Origin: a virus
DNA: 32,021 bases
Direction: 5' to 3' (one strand)
IMG/VR virus record: IMGVR_UViG_3300031951_000772
Location: 1 to 32,021 of that record
The notes beneath the pieces were generated by a model. That model made no database searches. It was given only the letters and a program-made list of their open reading frames with translations, and was not told the DNA's origin. The position numbers were made by a program, and so were the translations under genes. Below are positions 27,331-32,021 of the stretch, one piece after another (position 1 is the first letter of the stretch; the number at the start of each line of letters is the position of its first letter).

Positions 27331-29127
27331 TTACGCGCTCGCCTTCTCTGACGGACGCTCGGCGGCGGGAGTCAAGACCTTGGCAAGCAGGGCGGCGACG
27401 ATCTGCATTTTCTCGCAGTCGCGGAGGTGATTCGGGCGGGACTTCACGACCACCCACTTCGACGCGACCGCGCCCGTCACCGGATTGCGGATGCGCTTCT
27501 TCACGGTGCTTGCGAGGTGTTCGTGCCAATCAAGCGGGAAGTCCTTCGGGAACTCCCATCGCGGCGGCTCGGTGCGGCGTAGCGCGTCGAGGATGTCTTC
27601 GCACGTAGGCGCGGAAAACTTGATGAGCGGACAAGTGCGACGAGCAAGCGTGCCGCTGTCCCATCTCCCCCCGCCTGCGGGATCGCCGCGCTCCGGGCGG
27701 GCATAGGCGCGTTGCACTTTGCGCCCGTGATCGTTCCACGTGAAGCTCTCGTTGTCCGATCCGCGCAGGGCAACCCATCCGAAACGGCAGCAAGCGAAAT
27801 AGACCTCGCGCGAGGCAAAGGCGGAATCGACAAAGACGCACGGCGGGCGGATTTCGTTTTCCTCGCGGATGCGCTCAAGATCGTCCCAAGTCTCGACGCG
27901 CCCCGCCCATCTTCCCCGGCTGCGTCCGTCCTTCGACCAATCGCGGATGACGGCCCAGAAGTGCCGCCCGCCTTGGTCTTGAACGTCCACGGTCATCGCG
28001 GAGAACTCGGCTTCCTCCCATCGGTCGCCGCTCATGTAATCGCTCGCGCTCGCCTTGACCTCCTCGGCCTTGTCTGCGTCATCGACCCACGGCTCGGCCA
28101 GCGCACCATTGATAAAGTCCTGCAAGCCCAAGAGGGAGGCTTTCTGACGCAGGAACACGACCGCAAGCTCGCCAAAGCCGCACGACCGCCACGGGGCGTA
28201 TAGCGAATTGAGGTGATAGCTGCGGCGTCCTTGCGCGGCGTTCGGGTTCATTGGTCGCCACTCCCCGGCGCGAAGCATCCGGGTCTTGTGTCCGTCGCGG
28301 ATTTGTCCTTTGCAAGCCTCGCACTCGTAGTAAGCCGAGGCCCGCACGGCATCCTCGTTCCATGCGCCGTCATCGCCGCGAGCGGCGGCGTCCCATTTTA
28401 CTTGCGTCCATAGCAGGCGTTGCATCGCTTCGCAGTGCGGACACGGGACGAAAAAGAAACGCTGATCGCCTTGCTGAAAGGCTTGCCAGATTTCCCCCTC
28501 CGGGGTGGTCGGCGTCGAGGACTTGACGCGCAGGGCGTTGGTGTAGGCTTTCGTGCGGTTCTCGGCCAAGGCCACGGCCCCGGCCTCGCGTTCGTTCGGC
28601 GTGGCGAATTTGTCCGTTTCGTCCATGACCAACAAACCCGCAGGACGCGAGGCAAGGTTGGCGGGAGAGTTAGAGCCGATGAAGGTCAGCGTGCAGTCGC
28701 GGAATTGCTGCTCCAGCGTCTTGAAGCGATGCACGTTTGAAGGCTTAAGCGCGCGGAGTTTGTCGCAGTCATCGACCATCGGTTGCCAGCGGTTCTCGCT
28801 AAAGCTCCGCGCTAAGTGTTCGCTCGGCATGACCCAGATAGTCGGCACGGGGTTGTTCGCCATGCGCCATGCCGCGCCGATCATCATTGCCGTGGTCTTC
28901 GATGTCTGCGACCCGAAGCACAGGGCGAGGTCGGTCACGCGAGGATCGGCAAAGCAATTCAGCGGCTCGCGGATGTAGGGCGTGAGCAGCGTCGAATACG
29001 GCCCCGGCGTTTCCGTCTGGCGGCGGGTTAGGACGATTTCATCTTCGGCCCATTGCCAGACCTCGCGGGTATCGACCGGGGCGAAGACATCGCGGAGGCT
29101 ACGCTCAAGCTGGCCTTCAAGTGTCAT
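27331..29127 (-). CDS. Terminase large subunit (lambda gpA/GpA family), 598 aa
   Basis: This is the packaging ATPase-nuclease. The Walker A-like P loop is FGSQTSKTTAMM at about residues 71-82, and Walker B is LLVMDETDKF at 165-174. A zinc-binding region with CPHC and CEAC pairs (near 235 and 275) is typical of the GpA family. The nuclease domain starts near 380 with MTVDVQDQGGRHFW and has the acidic strand CVFVDSAFAS near 436. The start chosen is the ATG at 29127, whose ATGA overlaps the stop of the CmoA-like gene; an in-frame ATG five codons earlier is less likely. It works with the small subunit and the portal. Confidence 0.92.
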   Translation of the reverse strand: MTLEGQLERSLRDVFAPVDTREVWQWAEDEIVLTRRQTETPGPYSTLLTPYIREPLNCFADPRVTDLALCFGSQTSKTTAMMIGAAWRMANNPVPTIWVMPSEHLARSFSENRWQPMVDDCDKLRALKPSNVHRFKTLEQQFRDCTLTFIGSNSPANLASRPAGLLVMDETDKFATPNEREAGAVALAENRTKAYTNALRVKSSTPTTPEGEIWQAFQQGDQRFFFVPCPHCEAMQRLLWTQVKWDAAARGDDGAWNEDAVRASAYYECEACKGQIRDGHKTRMLRAGEWRPMNPNAAQGRRSYHLNSLYAPWRSCGFGELAVVFLRQKASLLGLQDFINGALAEPWVDDADKAEEVKASASDYMSGDRWEEAEFSAMTVDVQDQGGRHFWAVIRDWSKDGRSRGRWAGRVETWDDLERIREENEIRPPCVFVDSAFASREVYFACCRFGWVALRGSDNESFTWNDHGRKVQRAYARPERGDPAGGGRWDSGTLARRTCPLIKFSAPTCEDILDALRRTEPPRWEFPKDFPLDWHEHLASTVKKRIRNPVTGAVASKWVVVKSRPNHLRDCEKMQIVAALLAKVLTPAAERPSEKASA

Positions 29128-29768
29128 GCCTCTATGACCCATCCTGCGAAGTCACCAAAGCGGAATATCTCGGTCGCGGGTTCGATCTCGCGCGGGTTAA
29201 TTGGACGCTGCACTCCACCAAGGGAAAGCTCCTTGGCAAGAATCTCGCGGGCATCGACTCCTGCCGCCGCCTTACCCGCAAGCGCAAGACGCCAGAGGAC
29301 AGTCGCAACGTAACCGGACGCAGGCTCGCATTTGTCGAAGATGACGATTGCCCCGCCCGGACGAAGGCGCGAACGGAGGCGAGCGACAAACTCTCCGCGC
29401 TTTGATGGAGGGACGAACATCAAGCAAAGGAAAAGAACGGCGAGGTCAAAGGGCTGATAGTCGAAGTCGGCGGCATCCGCTACCACAAGGCGACCGGGGC
29501 CGCAGTATATGTCTGCCATAGCTGCCGAGTTATCTATCGGCACAATCTCCGCTTTGCGCGAGGCGAGCGTGTCGGCCAAGGCGTTGCCGATATTCCCCGT
29601 GCTTGCGCCTATATCATAGACCCGCCCGCCTTCCGGGATGTAGTGACGGGCGACATGGGCAACAACGCCTGTCGTTAGGTCATACCACGGAAGCTGCTCG
29701 CGCACGTGGCGGTCGAACTCTCCCGCGACATCCGAGGTCTTAAATGTCCAATCGCGCGGGATGTTCAT
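29124..29768 (-). CDS. CmoA-like SAM enzyme (putative carboxy-SAM synthase), 214 aa
   Basis: E. coli CmoA converts SAM and prephenate into Cx-SAM and phenylpyruvate. This protein follows CmoA closely: DWTF at 6-9, motif I RVYDIGASTGNIG at 49-61 (CmoA QVYDLGCSLGAAT), IVPIDNSAAM at 75-84 (CmoA IIAIDNSPAM), FVPPSKRGEF at 118-127 (CmoA FLEPSERQAL) and LRPGGAIVIFDK at 135-146. The C-terminal helix AAGVDAREILAKELSLGGV (168-186) aligns without gaps to CmoA ANGYSELEISQKRSMLENV, but R199 of CmoA is Glu180 here. The start is the ATG at 29768, overlapping the DNA methyltransferase stop as ATGA. Context suggests it supplies a cofactor to that enzyme. An ordinary methyltransferase is the alternative. Confidence 0.8.
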   Translation of the reverse strand: MNIPRDWTFKTSDVAGEFDRHVREQLPWYDLTTGVVAHVARHYIPEGGRVYDIGASTGNIGNALADTLASRKAEIVPIDNSAAMADIYCGPGRLVVADAADFDYQPFDLAVLFLCLMFVPPSKRGEFVARLRSRLRPGGAIVIFDKCEPASGYVATVLWRLALAGKAAAGVDAREILAKELSLGGVQRPINPREIEPATEIFRFGDFAGWVIEA

Positions 29769-30808
29769 AGCTTGAGAAGGATTTCGTCGCGGATGGTCGC
29801 GGCTATGTGCGACATCATTACAGGCGGGACAGAGCGACCGCAGCGTTCCCATTGTTGCGGATAAGTTCCGATTAAGCGGAAATCGTCGGGGAAACCGCAG
29901 ATGCGTTTAATTTCCGCGATGCTAAATTTTCTTTTCTCTGTCGGATGCGTTACCGAGGCGATGCCAGGACTTCCGTGCGAAGCGCAAATTGTAGGACATG
30001 GAAGATTGCGGTCGGTCTTTACGAGGTTGAAGTATTTCTTTGACTGCTCGCCTTCGCTTAACTTTTCCCATTCTCTCCCTGTGCAGTATGACGAAATGTC
30101 CGCCTCGCGTTCGCTTCTCTCTCCCGCAATTAAAATATCTGCGAGGCAATACCGATACGGAAGCGGACGAGGATGCGCGGGAGCAAGACCAAGGTTATTG
30201 CGAACCCCGACAAAGATTGTCCTCTGTCGCGCTTGCGGGACGCCGAGCCATTGTGCGTCGAGAACCTTGCAGGCTACGTTGTAGCCGCAGGACTTTAGCT
30301 CACGGAGGATTTCAAGGAAGTAACCCTTGGCGGTTCCTTTGACGAGGCCGCTGACGTTCTCGGCTACAAACGTCTTCGGCTGTAAGCCGCGAAGAAGGCG
30401 GGCGAACTCAAAGAAAAGATCGTCGGTGCGTTGTTCGCTGTCGCTGTATTTTTTTACCTTTCCCCATCCTGCCTCTCGCTTGCCTGCCGTCGAGAAAGAC
30501 GCGCACGGCGGCGAGCCGTCGAATAAATCAAGCTCGCCGGGGGCGAGGCCGATCTTCTCAAGAATATCTTGCGGCTGGACTTGGCGAATGTCGCGCGTGT
30601 CGAGAAAGGTATAGGGCGCGGCGTTTGCGCGGTAGCTATCTTGCGCGGCGGGAATAAACTCGTTTGCGTAAAGGATGCGAAAGCCCGCCATCCGGTAGCC
30701 GAGGGACGATCCGCCGCAGCCGCTAAAGGTCGAGGCGGCAGAAAAGCCGTTCCACGGGATCGCGGCAATCTCCGTCATCGACGGGACGCGATACGGCGGC
30801 TTGTTCAT
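29765..30808 (-). CDS. C5-cytosine DNA methyltransferase with GRSV motif X, 347 aa
   Basis: All core motifs of the family are present: motif I STFSGCGGSSLGYR (26-39), motif IV FDGSPPCASFS with catalytic Cys102, motif VI AENVSG (149-154), motif VIII QARQRTIFVG (192-201), a target-recognition region about 205-295, motif IX IKRICGFPDDF (300-310) and motif X QQWERCGRSVPPVM (318-331). In motif X the conserved Asn of GN(S/A)V is Arg325. The preferred start at 30808 overlaps the ParB-like stop as ATGA. It would modify the C5 of cytosine in phage DNA. The adjacent CmoA-like gene and Arg325 suggest Cx-SAM as cofactor; plain 5-methylcytosine is the default alternative. Confidence 0.92.
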   Translation of the reverse strand: MNKPPYRVPSMTEIAAIPWNGFSAASTFSGCGGSSLGYRMAGFRILYANEFIPAAQDSYRANAAPYTFLDTRDIRQVQPQDILEKIGLAPGELDLFDGSPPCASFSTAGKREAGWGKVKKYSDSEQRTDDLFFEFARLLRGLQPKTFVAENVSGLVKGTAKGYFLEILRELKSCGYNVACKVLDAQWLGVPQARQRTIFVGVRNNLGLAPAHPRPLPYRYCLADILIAGERSEREADISSYCTGREWEKLSEGEQSKKYFNLVKTDRNLPCPTICASHGSPGIASVTHPTEKRKFSIAEIKRICGFPDDFRLIGTYPQQWERCGRSVPPVMMSHIAATIRDEILLKL

Positions 30809-31302
30809 TGTGGCTGGCCGCTCCATTCGTAGCCGCAGCGCGGGCAGCGGTAGTCGGTGGCGATTCCCTCGCCTACTTCCGGGAAGTCTTCCGGGGCGTC
30901 TGGTTCTTTCGTCTCGGCTAATAGGCTGGCGAGGTCGGATTCGCCAAAGCCGCTAAAGTCGAGTGCGCCGAGGTCGGCTAATCCTTGAAGCTCGGCGGCG
31001 AGAAGCGGCTTATCCCAATCGGCAAGCTCGGCCATGCGGTTGATGGAAATACGCAACGCCTTGATGTCGGCCTCGCTCAAATCGTCGCAGAGGACAACCG
31101 GGACTTCCTCCATGCCGAGGTGCTTTGCGGCTTTGACCCGGAGATGCCCGTCGATAAGCGAGCCGTCCGACTTCGCCAAGACCGGGACGCGAAAGCCGAA
31201 GCGTTTGATCGCGGAGGCAACGGCTTCGACGGCGTGATCGTTTTTTCTTGGGTTCCCGGCGTAGGGGATGAGCTTATCCAGCGGCAGTGTTGCGGTTTTC
31301 AT
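30805..31302 (-). CDS. ParB-like (ParB/Srx domain) protein with C-terminal zinc ribbon, 165 aa
   Basis: The N-terminal about 95 residues form a ParB/sulfiredoxin-type domain: DKLIPYAGNPRKNDHAVEAV (9-28), FGFRVPVLAKSDGSLIDGHL (36-55) and RVKAAKHLGMEEVPVVLCDD (56-75), with box-II-like DGHLRVKAAK. The middle is helical and acidic (LQGLADLGALDFSGFGESDL). The end has DYRCPRCGYEWSG (about 148-160), a single CxxC zinc-ribbon half. Such proteins are often encoded next to phage DNA methyltransferases and terminases. Proposed roles are DNA nicking, binding or CTP-dependent loading. The start chosen is the ATG at 31302, which overlaps the small-terminase gene by 29 nt. Confidence 0.8.
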   Translation of the reverse strand: MKTATLPLDKLIPYAGNPRKNDHAVEAVASAIKRFGFRVPVLAKSDGSLIDGHLRVKAAKHLGMEEVPVVLCDDLSEADIKALRISINRMAELADWDKPLLAAELQGLADLGALDFSGFGESDLASLLAETKEPDAPEDFPEVGEGIATDYRCPRCGYEWSGQPQ

Positions 31303-31939
31303 AAATGGCTTTGAACAGGGTCTTATCGCGCCACTCCTCCAAGAGCTTCTGCGCGAGGTGCGGGTCTTGCGGGTTGACCTTGGCGGCGAGGGCCGCAGGC
31401 ATGGAGGCGGCGATGGTGCGAACGTCTTGCAGGACGGCACGGAAGGTGCGCTCGGCGTCCTCGACTTGCATCGTGCGGCGGTCGCGCTCCATCAAATCGC
31501 GCCACTGCTTTTCGTAGGAAAGTTGCTTGGCGGAGTATTGCTGGTGCGTCTGCGCCCAGCGGCGGGAGGCTTCGATGTCCCCGGAGTGGTGCAGGCGGGC
31601 GACTTGCGCGGCGGCGTGACGGCGAAGTTTCTGCTGCTCGCCTAATGCCTCCTTGCAGGAGTCCGTATCGGTGAACGTCTTTGTCGGCTCATCGACCTCG
31701 GCCTCGGCACGGCGATTCATTGCGTCGATGACTTCGGGCGATTGCGCCGGGGCGGTGATCGCGCTTGCGATTGCGGCGGCTGCGATAGCCTTGGTCGGGC
31801 TGGTGAGCTTGGCGCGTCCGTTGCGTTGTCGCCACGACTGCGCGGCTTCGATGGAGTCGGTCGGCATCCCGCGCTGGATGCACTTGTGCGTCCCGTTCGG
31901 GGACATTCCAAGGGCGGCGGCAAGCTGGCGGACAGTCAT
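31274..31939 (-). CDS. Terminase small subunit (Nu1-like), 221 aa
   Basis: This is a DNA-recognition subunit for packaging. It begins with a winged or plain HTH of the Nu1 type, MTVRQLAAALGMSPNGTHKC followed by IQRGMPTDSIEAAQSWRQRN, in the ATG-proximal 45 residues. An Ala-rich linker, then helices (ALGEQQKLRRHAAAQVARLH) and a long C-terminal helical part (DLMERDRRTMQVEDAERTFR) follow, as in oligomerising small terminases. I choose the ATG at 31939. A TTG at 31960 in the same frame is part of the TTGACA hexamer (31955-31960), 15 nt before this ATG, and GGGGGA gives a Shine-Dalgarno-like site. Confidence 0.8.
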   Translation of the reverse strand: MTVRQLAAALGMSPNGTHKCIQRGMPTDSIEAAQSWRQRNGRAKLTSPTKAIAAAAIASAITAPAQSPEVIDAMNRRAEAEVDEPTKTFTDTDSCKEALGEQQKLRRHAAAQVARLHHSGDIEASRRWAQTHQQYSAKQLSYEKQWRDLMERDRRTMQVEDAERTFRAVLQDVRTIAASMPAALAAKVNPQDPHLAQKLLEEWRDKTLFKAIYENRNTAAG

Positions 31940-31954
31940 CTTGTCCCCCGCGCC

Positions 31955-31960
31955 TGTCAA
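31955..31960 (-). promoter_or_regulatory. TTGACA start-proximal box (first of nine)
   Basis: TTGACA lies 15 nt before the small-terminase ATG. The same hexamer at similar spacing (13-16 nt) occurs at 23189-23194 (gpW), 20807-20812 (protease), 20322-20327 (nested scaffold), 18459-18464 (glycosyltransferase), 15653-15658 (head closure), 14810-14815 (tail tube), 8103-8108 (baseplate) and 1580-1585 (holin). No -10 box follows at promoter distance, so a -35 role is not supported. Confidence 0.55.
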
Positions 31961-31962
31961 CC

Positions 31963-31990
31963 TGTCCCCTTTTGGGTCGATTAGGGGACA
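31963..31990. repeat. Inverted repeat, REP-like palindrome upstream of small terminase
   Basis: TGTCCCC (31963-31969) and GGGGACA (31984-31990) form 7-bp arms around 14 nt, and a further GGGGGACA run lies just inside at 31942-31949. An A/T-rich flank (CTTAAAAAAATG) adjoins. The look is that of REP-type palindromes linked to RAYT transposases, but no transposase is in the window. It may also be a packaging or regulatory site. Confidence 0.6.
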
Positions 31991-32021
31991 CTTAAAAAAA
32001 TGACGAGAGTCGCGCGCAACC

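Noticed and set aside
31940-31960. TTG start at 31960 for the small terminase
   Set aside because: The TTG is part of the conserved TTGACA box and the ATG at 31939 begins the HTH directly with better spacing.
1580-31960. The TTGACA boxes as ordinary -35 promoter elements
   Set aside because: None of the nine has an AT-rich -10 box 16-18 nt downstream, and transcription would start inside the genes. Only the box at 24437-24442 has a matching -10.

Overview
The window is a tailed-phage (siphovirus-like) late region, either a phage contig or part of a prophage. It is GC-rich, and I place every gene I can support on the minus strand, so the operon reads from the right end to the left end. The host cannot be named. 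Good Shine-Dalgarno sequences are rare. A verrucomicrobial or related host is only a weak guess, from the style of one signal peptide and a REP-like palindrome at the right end. I see no integrase, replication or lysogeny genes, so the window holds packaging, morphogenesis and lysis but not early functions.

Layout in transcription order. (1) 31.9-27.3 kb: terminase small subunit, ParB-like protein, C5-cytosine DNA methyltransferase, CmoA-like SAM enzyme and terminase large subunit. From the ParB-like gene to the large terminase, each stop overlaps the next start as ATGA. (2) 27.2-23.2 kb: small accessory genes of mostly unknown function, including an HTH protein and a DUF3102-like protein. 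The block carries two copies of one promoter/operator cassette and one separate sigma70-like promoter. (3) 23.2-18.5 kb: gpW-like connector, lambda-type portal with an extra C-terminal module, prohead protease with fused or nested scaffold, decoration protein and major capsid protein. (4) 18.4-15.6 kb: a glycosylation cassette of a two-domain GT2-TPR glycosyltransferase, a class I methyltransferase and a second GT2. (5) 15.6-10.1 kb: head-tail and tail genes, including a tail chaperone pair with a GGGAAAA -1 frameshift, and the tape measure. (6) 10.1-1.6 kb: tail-tip and fibre genes, two of them long and repetitive. (7) 1.6-0.1 kb: lysis cassette of holin-like protein, lipoprotein, a 53-residue protein and CHAP endolysin, then a 63-residue protein and a cloverleaf-like element.

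The most notable system is the methyltransferase/CmoA pair between the terminase genes. CmoA makes carboxy-S-adenosylmethionine (Cx-SAM). In the DNA methyltransferase the motif X Asn that is nearly invariant (GNSV) is Arg (GRSV). In the CpG methyltransferase M.MpeI, a basic residue at the matching position (N374K) gives Cx-SAM-dependent carboxymethylation of cytosine. I therefore propose that this phage may make 5-carboxymethylcytosine, or a related acidic cytosine, in its own DNA. One caveat is that the Cx-SAM-binding Arg of CmoA (R199 in E. coli) aligns with Glu here.

A second unexplained signal is a TTGACA hexamer lying 13-16 nt before the ATG of eight genes and of the nested scaffold start. 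Nine of the ten TTGACA hexamers I found on the minus strand are placed this way.
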